The notes beneath the pieces are model-generated. The model was given only the letters and a program-made list of their open reading frames with translations, was not told the DNA's origin and made no database searches. Position numbers and translations under genes: made by a program. This document shows positions 17,136-25,729 of a stretch of 64,000 bases of DNA, one piece after another (the stretch's first letter is position 1; every line of letters begins with the position of its first letter). The stretch is from Limihaloglobus sulfuriphilus (GTDB lineage Bacteria > Planctomycetota > Phycisphaerae > Sedimentisphaerales > Sedimentisphaeraceae), in contig NZ_CP019646.1 of assembly GCF_001999965.1 (NCBI RefSeq), forward strand, positions 2,604,001 through 2,668,000, written 5' to 3'.

Positions 17136-17204
17136 ACCGCTCCATAATTCTTCACTTGTTTCACATTCTGGTAATATTGATAAACAAGTGAAGAACGGCT
17201 CTGA
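17136..17204 (-). repeat. 69-bp dispersed element, copy 2
   Basis: This inverted copy matches 11071-11139 at 66 of 69 positions. Its 14-base arms TTCTTCACTTGTTT and AAACAAGTGAAGAA are perfect. It lies between ispF and cysS in a run of co-directional genes, so it would appear as a hairpin in any read-through message. The GTTAATCCTGTCTA segment at 17093-17106 corresponds to the segment beside copy 1. Confidence 0.85.
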
Positions 17205-17245
17205 TTGTTTTATACGCTATTGCCTTTTGCCTAATGCCTGTTATT

Positions 17246-17761
17246 TCAAAGCGTTCTCCGCTGTCTCTGTCGCAGCAGTACAACCGCCAGGGCTTCTACT
17301 GCTTCTTCGTGGCCGACCGCGTCGAGGCCTTCATTGGTCTTGGCCTTTACGTTTACCGCGGCAAAATCCATTCCCAGCAATGATGCCAGCGAGCGTTTCA
17401 TCTGGGGTTTATATTCCTTGAGCCGCGGCGCCTGCACCTTTACGGTCACATCAAGGTTAACCACCTCCCAGCGGTCTTCCTCGATCCTGCGGGTTACATT
17501 CGAGAGCATTACGCCGCTGTCCATGTCCTCAAATTCCGGGTCATCGTCCGGGAACACCTCGCCGATATCGCCCATACCGGTAGCTCCGAGGATCGCGTCT
17601 ATGACGGCATGTATGATGACATCGCCGTCACTGTGGGCGATCGGGCCGGAGTGGTGCTCGACGAAAACGCCCCCGAGCATCAGCCGGTTGCCTTTGGCAA
17701 GGGCGTGAATATCAGTGCCCAGGCCGACGCGGTATATGTATTTAAAATCGTCTGTTCTCAT
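17246..17761 (-). CDS. ispF: 2-C-methyl-D-erythritol 2,4-cyclodiphosphate synthase
   Basis: This 171-residue enzyme of the MEP isoprenoid pathway releases CMP and closes the cyclodiphosphate. Zinc ligands are visible in GLGTDIHAL (Asp, His) and the later His in HSDGDVIIHAVIDAILGA. The family signature continues GDIGEVFPDDDPEF, and KAKTNEGLDAVGHEEAVEAL closes the protein. Length is slightly above the usual 155-160 because of a short N-terminal lead. It follows hisB after 82 bp on the same strand. Confidence 0.95.
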   Translation of the reverse strand: MRTDDFKYIYRVGLGTDIHALAKGNRLMLGGVFVEHHSGPIAHSDGDVIIHAVIDAILGATGMGDIGEVFPDDDPEFEDMDSGVMLSNVTRRIEEDRWEVVNLDVTVKVQAPRLKEYKPQMKRSLASLLGMDFAAVNVKAKTNEGLDAVGHEEAVEALAVVLLRQRQRRTL

Positions 17762-17843
17762 TGCCGTATTCGGTTCATTTCATGATTTTATTGTTCAAAC
17801 ATCTCAACCCGAAAATTTGAAATTTGAGATATCATATTTCAGA

Positions 17844-18425
17844 TTACAGCGTGCCTTTCGTGCTGGGTATATCGTCGGATACCACCCTTACGGCCTTCCG
17901 CAGCGACTGGCCAAGGCTCTTAAAAACCGCCTCTGCGATGTGGTGGCTGTTGGTGCCGTACCGCACATTAACGTGGAGATTCAGTCTCGCGTTGTTGACC
18001 ATCGCCCGCAGAAACTCCTCGATAAGCTCTGTGTCGAAAGTGCCGATCTTCTCCGTCGGATACGCCGCGTTATACACACAAAACGGCCGCCCCGAAAGGT
18101 CTATCGCCGTTTCAGCCAGAGCATCTTCCATCGGCACAGCACTGAAACCGTACCTGCGGATACCCTTCTTGTCGCTGAGCGCCTTATCGATACAGCCGCC
18201 CAGTGCAATGCCGACATCCTCTACAGTGTGGTGGTCGTCTATCTCGTAATCGCCTTTGGCTGATATGTTTATATCAATGCCGCTGTGCTTGCTCAGATGC
18301 GCGATCATGTGGTCAAGAAAGCCGACACCGGTATTTATATCGTAGCGCCCCTCACCGTCAAGATTGATGTTGAGTTTTATATCTGTCTCGTTTGTCTTGC
18401 GTTTTATTTCTGCTGTTCTGTCCAT
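17844..18425 (-). CDS. hisB: Imidazoleglycerol-phosphate dehydratase
   Basis: This 193-residue monofunctional IGPD catalyses the sixth step of histidine synthesis. Metal-binding His clusters are visible in GFLDHMIAHLSKHSGIDI, DDHHTVEDVGIALG and HVNVRYGTNSHHIAEAVFK. It lies 32 bp behind hisC on the same strand, so both are probably expressed together. No phosphatase domain is fused to it. Confidence 0.97.
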   Translation of the reverse strand: MDRTAEIKRKTNETDIKLNINLDGEGRYDINTGVGFLDHMIAHLSKHSGIDINISAKGDYEIDDHHTVEDVGIALGGCIDKALSDKKGIRRYGFSAVPMEDALAETAIDLSGRPFCVYNAAYPTEKIGTFDTELIEEFLRAMVNNARLNLHVNVRYGTNSHHIAEAVFKSLGQSLRKAVRVVSDDIPSTKGTL

Positions 18426-18457
18426 TTTCTCACCTGTTTAACTTAACCGCTGAGGGT

Positions 18458-19507
18458 TTACAAGATATTTTTCAGTGCTTCTATAAGTTTTTCGTTCTGG
18501 CGGGCCGTGCCGACGGTGATTCGCAGCCGCTCGCTTATCTCCGGATCGCTGAAGTATCTGACATAGATATTTTTATCACATAATTTTTTATATATTGTTT
18601 CAGCGTCGCCGCCAGCGGGTTTTACAAACAGAAAATTGGTGCTGCTTTGCGGCACATCAAATCCCAGCCCCCGGAGCTGCTGCGCCAGCCATTCGCGCTG
18701 CTCTATTATCCCGGCTACATTCTTTTTGAAGTACTGCCGGTCCTGTATCGCCGCGTTTGCCGCGGTCTGGGCGAGGGTGTCAACGTTATAAGAATCCTTG
18801 ACCTTGAGCATACCGGAGATCAGTGATTCATCAGCGATGCCGAAGCCGAACCGTATTCCAGCCAGCGAATAACCCTTGCTCATGGAACGCAGTATTATTA
18901 CATTATTGTATTTTTTGACCAGCGAAACGCAGTTATCTTCGGCGAAATCCACATAAGCCTCGTCAACAAGCAGCACAGAGCGGCCATTGAGCTTTTGGGC
19001 AAGCTCCTCTATCTGTGCCGGCGGGATAAACGCCCCCGTCGGCGCGTTGGGGTTGCAGACGATCACCATTCCGGCGTTTTGCGAGGCGAGCTGCTCTGTC
19101 TGCAGACCGCCCTTGTCTGTGAACGGCACCTCAATTACCCTGCAATCCTGTATCTGCGCCAGCACACGGTAAAGCGTGTATGTCGGCGAGGCATAGACCA
19201 GCGGCCGCCCGCCGTCACAGAAGCTCCGCAGGCATATCGTCAGCAGATCATCACCGCCGTTGGTGCAGATTATGTTTTCCGGCTTGACATCAAGTACCGC
19301 CGCGGCGGATTTACGGAATTCATCGCCCAGCGGCCTGGGGTATCTTCGCAGTTTTTCCGGATCTATTGCCGCCAGCGCCTCGAGCACCTTCGGCGATGGA
19401 GGATAGGGGTTCTCATTGGTATTGAGCTTAACGACATCCGGATTTTCCGGCTGAAAACCGGGCACATATCCGGCGGCCGCCTCGATATTGCTGCGGAAAT
19501 ACGCCAT
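18458..19507 (-). CDS. hisC: Histidinol-phosphate aminotransferase
   Basis: This 349-residue PLP-dependent class I/II aminotransferase transfers an amino group between glutamate and imidazole-acetol phosphate. The PLP lysine lies in ILRSMSKGYSLAGIRFGFGI, preceded by VDEAYVDF. The N-terminal LNTNENPYPPSPKVLEAL and the C-terminal RITVGTARQNEKLIEAL are typical. Its start overlaps the accD stop (TGATG), showing translational coupling of a histidine gene to a fatty-acid gene. Confidence 0.96.
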   Translation of the reverse strand: MAYFRSNIEAAAGYVPGFQPENPDVVKLNTNENPYPPSPKVLEALAAIDPEKLRRYPRPLGDEFRKSAAAVLDVKPENIICTNGGDDLLTICLRSFCDGGRPLVYASPTYTLYRVLAQIQDCRVIEVPFTDKGGLQTEQLASQNAGMVIVCNPNAPTGAFIPPAQIEELAQKLNGRSVLLVDEAYVDFAEDNCVSLVKKYNNVIILRSMSKGYSLAGIRFGFGIADESLISGMLKVKDSYNVDTLAQTAANAAIQDRQYFKKNVAGIIEQREWLAQQLRGLGFDVPQSSTNFLFVKPAGGDAETIYKKLCDKNIYVRYFSDPEISERLRITVGTARQNEKLIEALKNIL

Positions 19508-20358
19508 CAGTAGCCCTTCCCGAAATAGTCGATGAGCCGGGCTATCTCGCCGCGGAGCTCACGCCGGTCAACGATCATATCCACAAAACCGTGCTCCAGC
19601 AGGAACTCACTTGTCTGGAAACCCTCCGGCAGGTCAACATTTATCGTCTGTTTGATTACACGCGGGCCGGCAAAGCCGATAAGCGCTTTTGGCTCGGCGA
19701 TTATCACATCGCCCAGCATCGCGAAACTGGCGCTCACGCCGCCGGTTGTCGGGTCTGAGAGCACGCTTATAAACAGCCCCTTAGCCTCATCGAGCCTGGC
19801 AAGTGCGGCGGAGGTTTTCGCCATCTGCTGAACGGAGATTACGCCCTCGTGCATTCTCGCACCGCCGGAACATGAAACGCAAATAAAGGGCAGGTTCTTT
19901 TCCATCGCGGCATCAACCGCACGGCAGAATTTCTCGCCGACAACCTCACCCATTGAGCCCATAAGGTAGCTGGGGTCCATAACTGCCAGTATGACGCGGC
20001 GGCCGCGGATAAACGCCCGTCCGGTCCTGATTGCCTCGATAGAGCCTGTTTTTTCGCGGTCCTGGGCGGCACGTTCGGCGTAGGTGGTGCCGCGGAAGTG
20101 GAAATTCAGTGGGTCTGAAGTGGTCAGCATCGCGTCAAATTCCTCGAAACTACCCTCATCGGCAAGCTGGCTGATACGGGTTTTCGCGTCGATACGGAAA
20201 TGATACGCGCAGTGGAGGCATACCTCTCTATTTTCCTTAACCTTCTTGCGGAAAAGGGTTTCCTTGCATTGCGGGCATTGAATCCATACGCCCTGAGGCA
20301 TTTCTTTACGCGGCTGCAGCGAAAAGCCGCTCCATGTCATTTTTGCCTTTTTAGCCAT
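19507..20358 (-). CDS. accD: Acetyl-CoA carboxylase carboxyltransferase subunit beta
   Basis: This 283-residue subunit of acetyl-CoA carboxylase moves the carboxyl group from biotin to acetyl-CoA in fatty-acid synthesis. The N-terminal zinc finger is intact (QCPQCKETLFRKKV, then CLHCAYHFR). The crotonase-like carboxyltransferase core contains CVSCSGGARMHEGVISVQQM and DPTTGGVSASFAMLGD. It heads the run accD-hisC-hisB-ispF. accA is not in the window. Confidence 0.97.
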   Translation of the reverse strand: MAKKAKMTWSGFSLQPRKEMPQGVWIQCPQCKETLFRKKVKENREVCLHCAYHFRIDAKTRISQLADEGSFEEFDAMLTTSDPLNFHFRGTTYAERAAQDREKTGSIEAIRTGRAFIRGRRVILAVMDPSYLMGSMGEVVGEKFCRAVDAAMEKNLPFICVSCSGGARMHEGVISVQQMAKTSAALARLDEAKGLFISVLSDPTTGGVSASFAMLGDVIIAEPKALIGFAGPRVIKQTINVDLPEGFQTSEFLLEHGFVDMIVDRRELRGEIARLIDYFGKGY

Positions 20359-20726
20359 ATATGTTTATCCCAGTGTTTACTGTTTTTCGTCTTTTTATAT
20401 ACAATAAGCACAAAATTATACGCATTTTCACTCAAATTTCGAGACAAAACCGGCTCATGCGAAAATTTTGTACGCGGCATTATCTCTGAAGTGCGGCGGC
20501 AAGCGTCAGCGCTGCACGGATTTCTAATGCTGTTGCGGCGAAACATAGTATTTGAAGGACAAAAGCTGACGCTCCGCGATTAGCTCTCTGTCAAACATTC
20601 ACCGACAATAACTAGTATAATTCTATTGACAATAAGGGGTTTACGTGTAATAATCCTGGCAATGTATTATTATGCTAAAAAGAATCTGTTATCTGAATTT
20701 CCACTTCTGGCTGGCTTGCAGTTTTT

Positions 20727-20746
20727 AGAGAATTCGTGAATTCTCT
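20727..20746. repeat. Dispersed palindrome, copy 2 (AGAGAATTC-GT-GAATTCTCT)
   Basis: Arms of 9 bp surround GT, and CTAC follows shortly after as in the other copies. The arms differ from copy 1 (GAGCAAATTC), yet both sides have changed together so pairing is kept. Confidence 0.75.
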
Positions 20747-20840
20747 CTACGGTTTGGGCAAAGCAAAGTCTGGTCCCGCAGCACCAACGGTGCGAAATAT
20801 CATAGCATAGGGCACCGCCCTATGTGTATATGCGTTAATG

Positions 20841-20889
20841 TCCCTTGCCTGACCCGCACCGCCGCCGCCAGTGCGGGTCAGGCAAGGGA
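20841..20889. repeat. 49-bp palindrome with 19-bp perfect arms
   Basis: The left arm TCCCTTGCCTGACCCGCAC is the exact reverse complement of 20871-20889. The loop is the short GC run CGCCGCCGCCA. It is too far from any gene end to be an obvious terminator. Confidence 0.75.
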
Positions 20890-20908
20890 TGTACGGCGAT
20901 TCAGCTCC

Positions 20909-20953
20909 CCAGGGCGTTGCCCTGGGCTATGATATTCAAGCCCTTCAGGCTTG
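20909..20953 (+). repeat. GGGCTATG-type dispersed element, copy 1
   Basis: The 45-base unit runs CCAGGGCGTTGCCCTGGGC, TATGATATTCAAGCC, CTTCAGGCTTG. It contains CCAGGGC/GCCCTGG and CAAGCC/GGCTTG hairpins. A diverged inverted copy lies at 21954-21997. Confidence 0.65.
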
Positions 20954-21034
20954 AGAAAGTCTTGTTATTAGATAATATACATGATGTACTTAAGAAAAAG
21001 ATCTTTCACCCCTTTCATCCCCCCTTTACTTTAC

Positions 21035-21797
21035 TCAGGACCAGGTGACTTTGATATAGACAGTTCCGGTTTCATCGTCAATGATAACATTGCCCCAATT
21101 ATGAGAATCCTTTGCAGGGATTTCATATCGGCGGCCTTTCTTTCTGATCATCGGTCTATACCACTGCGGCAAATGACCACCTATATGGCAAATGACCACC
21201 TATATGGTAATATGAATGTTTACAATGTTCCAAAAACTCCTGGTCGGTCTCAAAATCATCTTTTTCGGGATAAGGCATATATTGTTTTTCAGGAGAAAAC
21301 AGTTCCGGCTCAATGCCTTTTAAGCTTGGAGAATCTGCTATAAATTTTTCTATATCTTCCGGGTCGGCTTTGAACATCATGTAGTCATCCCCGGTAAACA
21401 TACTGCTCCAGCCTTCAGCTTTTACGCCAAAAGCTGATTCAGGAAGTTGAGCCAGTCTTCCGTCTTCGATTATAGATTGCGGGTCTCTATCTTTTAAACC
21501 AGATGGAAACGCTACCAAGAACATGAACACAATAAATAAGATAAATCTGAGAAAACTTATTGAGGATGTCACAATTCCGGCTATTGCAAAACCGCGGCCG
21601 GCGAATATCCCTGCACTCTTTTTTATTTTTCTCAGTGCAATGATTCCGGCAATCAGCCCAGATATGGCCAACAGAAAGTCTAAAAAAGGAATAAAAAGAA
21701 CAAAAAACACTAAGGATAACACCCCAAGTATCATTGAAATAATAGAAAGTTTCAGGGTATTCTTTTGTGGTTTAGGCTCGAGTTCAATGCTTTCCAT
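21035..21797 (-). pseudogene. DUF4190-like membrane protein, C-terminus frameshifted by a 19-bp duplication
   Basis: The intact frame starts at 21797 and stops at 21156 after 213 residues. It has two or three membrane helices (residues 17-52 and 68-95; IFAGRGFAIAGIVTSS is DUF4190-like), then a soluble part ending ...YYHIGGHLPYRWSFAAVV. A tandem 19-bp duplication at 21168-21205 shifts the frame. Removing one copy continues the protein as HLPQWYRPMIRKKG, then RYEIPAKDSHNWGNVIIDDE and TGTVYIKVTWS, stopping at 21035. The restored protein would have 247 residues. So the present gene has probably lost its last 39 genuine residues. Function is unknown. The shortened form may still be made. Confidence 0.75.
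21168..21205. repeat. 19-bp perfect tandem duplication
   Basis: GGCAAATGACCACCTATAT occurs at 21168-21186 and again at 21187-21205, followed by GG that would begin a third unit. Its length is not a multiple of three, so it shifts the reading frame of the gene that contains it. Confidence 0.95.
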
Positions 21798-21953
21798 ATT
21801 TTTCCTTTGTAAATATATATAAAAGATTTACATCTCTTCTTATTATAGAAAGTAATATATGCAAAACTGTAAACAAAGTAAAGCCTAAAACCACAGAAAA
21901 CAACCCCTGCGGCTGTAAAGAATATCGCCGATTGATATTTGAGGCATATTCCC

Positions 21954-21997
21954 CAAGTCTGTAAGGCTTGAATAACATAGCCCCGGCGACGCCCTGG
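21954..21997 (-). repeat. GGGCTATG-type dispersed element, copy 2
   Basis: Read on the minus strand this is CCAGGGCGTCGCCGGGGC, TATGTTATTCAAGCC, TTACAGACTTG. It matches 20909-20953 with about seven differences. It lies between the glycosyltransferase end and the DUF4190-like gene. Confidence 0.6.
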
Positions 21998-22010
21998 AAA
22001 TCCGTTTCGT

Positions 22011-22721
22011 TTAAATTCGGCGGAATTTCCAAAGCGAAATCAATGTTTTGAATCCATCCCTTATGACCGAGACGCTTGAGCGGGGATCGTTGTGCCAGGT
22101 AACGGGTTTTTCCTGAATCTTAAGCCCCAGATGTGCCGCTCTTACGAGTATTTCGATATCAAACTCGAATCCTTTTGATATCAGAGGCTCAAAAAGCGAT
22201 CTGGCGGCGTCGGCAGTAAAAAATTTAAACCCGCACTGCGTGTCATGATAGGGCAGATGGTCTATCCAGAGTGTGCACAGATAAAAACACTTGCCCAGCA
22301 GCCAGCGGTAAAACGGCTGGCGGCGGGTTATGTTAGATTCGGGCAGACTCCGGGAACCTATAACTACATCCGCCCTGCTCTCGGTTAGAATTTGCGTGAA
22401 AAGGGGAATCTCTTCCAACGATGTCGAACCGTCAGCATCCATAAAACCGATAATCTCGCCCTTTGCTGCCAGTACGCCGGTGCGTACAGCGAAGCCCTTG
22501 CCCTGATTCTTTGCATAACTTATTGTAGATACAATACTTGAATCGATAGAAGTCTTTACCTTCTCCTCGGTGTTGTCGCTGCAGCCGTCGCAAACAACGA
22601 TCACCTCCGTCAGGTTGACGGCAGGATTTGCAGCGGCAAACTCGAGCAGCTCACTCACCGTTCGGACGATGCGGTCACTTTCGTTGTATGCCGGTATTAT
22701 GATTGAGAGCTTTGCCTGCAT
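22011..22721 (-). CDS. Family 2 glycosyltransferase (polyprenyl-phosphate type)
   Basis: This 236-residue GT-A glycosyltransferase begins SIIIPAYNESDRIVRTVSEL. It contains the nucleotide-sugar motif GFMDADGSTSLEEIPLF and the acceptor segment DTQCGFKFFTADAA. The pattern matches dolichyl- or polyprenyl-phosphate sugar transferases. Unlike many of them it lacks C-terminal membrane helices. It probably loads a lipid carrier with hexose for envelope glycan or protein glycosylation. No partner gene is adjacent. Confidence 0.88.
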   Translation of the reverse strand: MQAKLSIIIPAYNESDRIVRTVSELLEFAAANPAVNLTEVIVVCDGCSDNTEEKVKTSIDSSIVSTISYAKNQGKGFAVRTGVLAAKGEIIGFMDADGSTSLEEIPLFTQILTESRADVVIGSRSLPESNITRRQPFYRWLLGKCFYLCTLWIDHLPYHDTQCGFKFFTADAARSLFEPLISKGFEFDIEILVRAAHLGLKIQEKPVTWHNDPRSSVSVIRDGFKTLISLWKFRRI

Positions 22722-22900
22722 TTTTGATATTATAAAATCAAATCAGCTCTATGCAAGCAAATAGCAGATGCCGCCGCCTGTCACCACCGCCTGCCGCGGA
22801 CCGACAGCCCTGAAAGGGCAGGAAATATGAAAAACACAATTTCAAAATAGCCAATATTTGATATACTTGCCGCAACTGGAGTTTTTATGAAAGGTATTTT

Positions 22901-25483
22901 ATGGCAAGAACAGCGGGCACCGGTTTTCCCGGTCTTGATAAAGTATTATGCAACCTGATGATAGGCGACAATGTCGTCTGGCAGGTTGACAGTGTGGACG
23001 ACTACCGCCGGTTCGCGGTGCCGTTCGTGGAGGAGTCCCTCGCCCAAAAACGCAGGGTAATCTACATACGTTTCGCCACGCATGAACCGATAATTCCCGA
23101 CCGGCCCGATGTCGAAAGGCACACCATGAATGCCGCCGAGGGGTTCGAGACGTTCACATCACGCATCCACAATATCATAAAAGATGCCGGCATAGGGGCT
23201 TACTACGTTTTTGACTGTCTTTCAGAGCTTCAGGATCCCTGGGCGACGGACCTTATGATCGGCAATTTTTTCAAGGCGACCTGCCCGTATCTCTACGAGC
23301 TGGATACTATCGCCTATTTCGGAATCCTCCGCGATTCACATTCGCACGAAACTGTCGCCAAAATCCGCGACACCACCCAGCTGCTGCTGGATCTGCACCA
23401 CTTCGAGGGCAGCTACTACATACACCCGGTAAAGGTCTGGAACCGCCACTCGCCCACAATGTTTCTGCCGCACAAAAAGGAGGGAGACAATTTCAACGCG
23501 GTCACCTCCAGTGTTGACTGCTCGCGGCTGTTTGAACATATCTCCGCCAACACCGCCACTCTGACCCAATCAAGCATTGACTACTTTGACAAGCTCTTTC
23601 TCGATGCGCAGGAGCTTCTGGAGAATCCTTCCGCCGCGTCGGAGCAGATCCGCGAAACCAGACAAAAGCTCTGCGAAATCATGATCGGCAGGGAGTCGCG
23701 AATCCTCAAGCTGGCGGTTGAGTATTTCTCGCTTGAGCAGCTTTTGACGATAAAATCCCGCCTTATCGGCTCCGGTTATATCGGCGGCAAGGCGGCGGGA
23801 ATGCTGCTCGCGCAGAACATTCTCCTGCGAAGCGATGATTTCGCATGGTCAGAGTATATCGAGCCGCACGATTCGTATTATATCGGCTCGGATGTCTTTT
23901 ATACGTATATCGTGGACAACGGCTGCTGGAAACTGCGTATGGATCAGAAAACGCCCGAGGGATACTTCAAACTCGCCGCTGCTCTGCGTGAAGAACTTTT
24001 AAACGGCAGATTCCCCAACAGCGTTCGCGACAGTTTTCAGCAGATGATGGATTCGTTCGGCCAGTCTCCGATAATCGTCCGATCCAGCAGTCTGCTGGAA
24101 GACTCGTTCGGCAACGCCTTCGCCGGCAAGTATGAGAGTGTATTTCTGGTAAATCAGGGCAGCCCCGAAGAGCGTTTCGCGGCGTTCGAGGCGGCAGTTA
24201 AATATATCTACGCCAGTACTATGAGCGATAACGCGCTGAGCTACCGCAAACGCCGCGGCCTTGATCAGGAAGACGAGCAGATGGCAATCCTCGTCCAGAG
24301 GGTCTCCGGCTCATACCGCGGCGATTTCTTCTTCCCCGATATGGCGGGCGTTGGAATCTCGTACAACACTTTTGTCTGGAAGCCTCACCTTGACCCTAAG
24401 GCCGGTATGCTGCGGCTGGTGACGGGGCTTGGAACCCGGGCGGTTGACCGTGTTGAAGACGACTATCCCAGAATAATCGCTCTCGATGACCCGCTGCTGC
24501 GTCCGCAGGCTGATATTGAGGATATCCGCAAATTCTCCCAGCGAAAGGTTGATATTCTCGACTTCCAGACGAACACTCATCGAACGATAAAGGCTAACTC
24601 CCTGCTTCACCGCTGCCCCGAGCTGAATATTGATATGATGGCAGAACACGACCTCGAAGCCGAAAAGATGCTGCGGGAGAGAAATATAAAGCCGCAGACT
24701 TCATACGTGCTTACGTTCAAAAAACTGCTCAGCGAAACGCAATTTTGCGCCCTTATGCAGAGGATGCTCAAAACCATTGAAAAGGTTTATAACTACCCTG
24801 TTGATATGGAATTTACGGTTAATTTCAACGGTCCCAAGAGCTTCAGGGTAAACCTCGTTCAGTGCCGCCCTCTACAGGCAAAAGGCATCGCGGCGAACGT
24901 AAAAATACCCGAATCTCTCGAAAAGGATAAAATCCTGTTAGAGACAACCGGCTCCAGCATGGGCGGGAGCATTTCACAGAAAATTGACAAGATAATCTAC
25001 ATACATCCGGCAAAGTTTATCGGCCTGGACAACAGCGAAAAATACACCCTTGCCCGTGAAATCGGCCGCGTAAACCGCCGGCTCGACCGGTCAGACTCGG
25101 TAAATATGCTTATGGGCCCGGGCAGATGGGGCACGACCACGCCGAGCCTGGGTGTGCCGGTGAGCTTCTCCGAGATAAACAACACATCGGTGCTGGTTGA
25201 GATGGCGTATGAGGGCAGCAACCTCATGCCCGAGCTCTCGTTCGGGACGCACTTTTTCCAGGACCTTGTAGAAACGGGAATCTTTTATCTGGCACTTTTC
25301 CCAAAAGCAGAGGGAGTTACCTTCAACCGGCAGCGGCTGCTCTCTGAGCCGAACATCATAAACGAGATTCTCGGCGAGCAGAGCAGATTCGGCGATATAA
25401 TCCACGTCATAGACTGCACCAAAAACCGGTTAAACTTTATGAGCGATGTTGTCTCACAGCGGGCGGTATGCTTTTTCAACTGA
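22901..25483 (+). CDS. KaiC/RecA-like domain fused to PEP-synthase-type ATP-binding domain
   Basis: This 860-residue cytoplasmic protein has an N-terminal part (1-230) that resembles the RecA/KaiC fold: TGFPGLDKVL matches the usual start, followed by RRVIYIRFATHE and AYYVFDCLSEL (Walker B-like). The phosphate loop is degenerate; MIGDNVVWQVDSVDDYRRF has no GKT. From about residue 290 a pyruvate-phosphate dikinase/PEP synthase ATP-binding domain follows, with GYIGGKAAGMLLAQN, IIVRSSSLLEDSFGNAFAGK, MAILVQRV and VNLVQCRPLQ. The last 200 residues include LMGPGRWGTTTPSLGVPVSF. No phosphohistidine swivel or PEP-binding barrel is seen, so classical PEP synthase activity is unlikely. A phosphotransfer or ATP-dependent regulatory role is possible. 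Confidence 0.7.
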   Translation: MARTAGTGFPGLDKVLCNLMIGDNVVWQVDSVDDYRRFAVPFVEESLAQKRRVIYIRFATHEPIIPDRPDVERHTMNAAEGFETFTSRIHNIIKDAGIGAYYVFDCLSELQDPWATDLMIGNFFKATCPYLYELDTIAYFGILRDSHSHETVAKIRDTTQLLLDLHHFEGSYYIHPVKVWNRHSPTMFLPHKKEGDNFNAVTSSVDCSRLFEHISANTATLTQSSIDYFDKLFLDAQELLENPSAASEQIRETRQKLCEIMIGRESRILKLAVEYFSLEQLLTIKSRLIGSGYIGGKAAGMLLAQNILLRSDDFAWSEYIEPHDSYYIGSDVFYTYIVDNGCWKLRMDQKTPEGYFKLAAALREELLNGRFPNSVRDSFQQMMDSFGQSPIIVRSSSLLEDSFGNAFAGKYESVFLVNQGSPEERFAAFEAAVKYIYASTMSDNALSYRKRRGLDQEDEQMAILVQRVSGSYRGDFFFPDMAGVGISYNTFVWKPHLDPKAGMLRLVTGLGTRAVDRVEDDYPRIIALDDPLLRPQADIEDIRKFSQRKVDILDFQTNTHRTIKANSLLHRCPELNIDMMAEHDLEAEKMLRERNIKPQTSYVLTFKKLLSETQFCALMQRMLKTIEKVYNYPVDMEFTVNFNGPKSFRVNLVQCRPLQAKGIAANVKIPESLEKDKILLETTGSSMGGSISQKIDKIIYIHPAKFIGLDNSEKYTLAREIGRVNRRLDRSDSVNMLMGPGRWGTTTPSLGVPVSFSEINNTSVLVEMAYEGSNLMPELSFGTHFFQDLVETGIFYLALFPKAEGVTFNRQRLLSEPNIINEILGEQSRFGDIIHVIDCTKNRLNFMSDVVSQRAVCFFN

Positions 25484-25558
25484 TATTCCACAAGCCCTGC
25501 AGAGAAATTGAACATAAGTTAATGTATTTGTTTAAATCTGTTGCAGATGGACGGTTTT

Positions 25559-25580
25559 GAGCAAATTCGTGAATTTGCTC
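25559..25580. repeat. Dispersed palindrome, copy 3
   Basis: It is identical to copy 1 over arms and core (GAGCAAATTC-GT-GAATTTGCTC, then TACC), and CAGATGGAC also lies upstream. It sits in the 246-bp spacer between the dikinase-like gene and the GH4 gene. Confidence 0.75.
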
Positions 25581-25729
25581 TACCAAAATTAACTTCAAAC
25601 ACGTGCAGAGTTGCACTTTAGCGGCAAATAATCCGATTGACAATCCGGTTATTTGCCGCAATAATACAAATGACCGCAGCAGTAAAAGCTGTTAAAACCA
25701 GAATAAAGTTTTATACAGGGCTTTTTAAC

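Larger units (their letters stand above)
20359..21034. other. Intergenic region packed with palindromes
   Basis: No credible coding frame was found in these 676 bases. The region holds at least five hairpin-forming units in 230 bases: 20727-20746, GCACC/GGTGC at 20781-20793, CATAGGG/CCCTATG at 20806-20824, the 19-bp-arm palindrome at 20841-20889 and the GCCCTGGGCTATGATATTC unit at 20909-20953. AGCGTCAGC near 20494 and GCTGACGCT near 20567 form a further inverted pair. The accD promoter must lie near 20360-20440. Confidence 0.6.

Noticed and set aside
21784-22032. 82-codon minus-strand frame between the glycosyltransferase and the DUF4190-like gene
   Set aside because: It overlaps both neighbours and its centre is a copy of the GGGCTATG-type repeat, so it is not a real gene.
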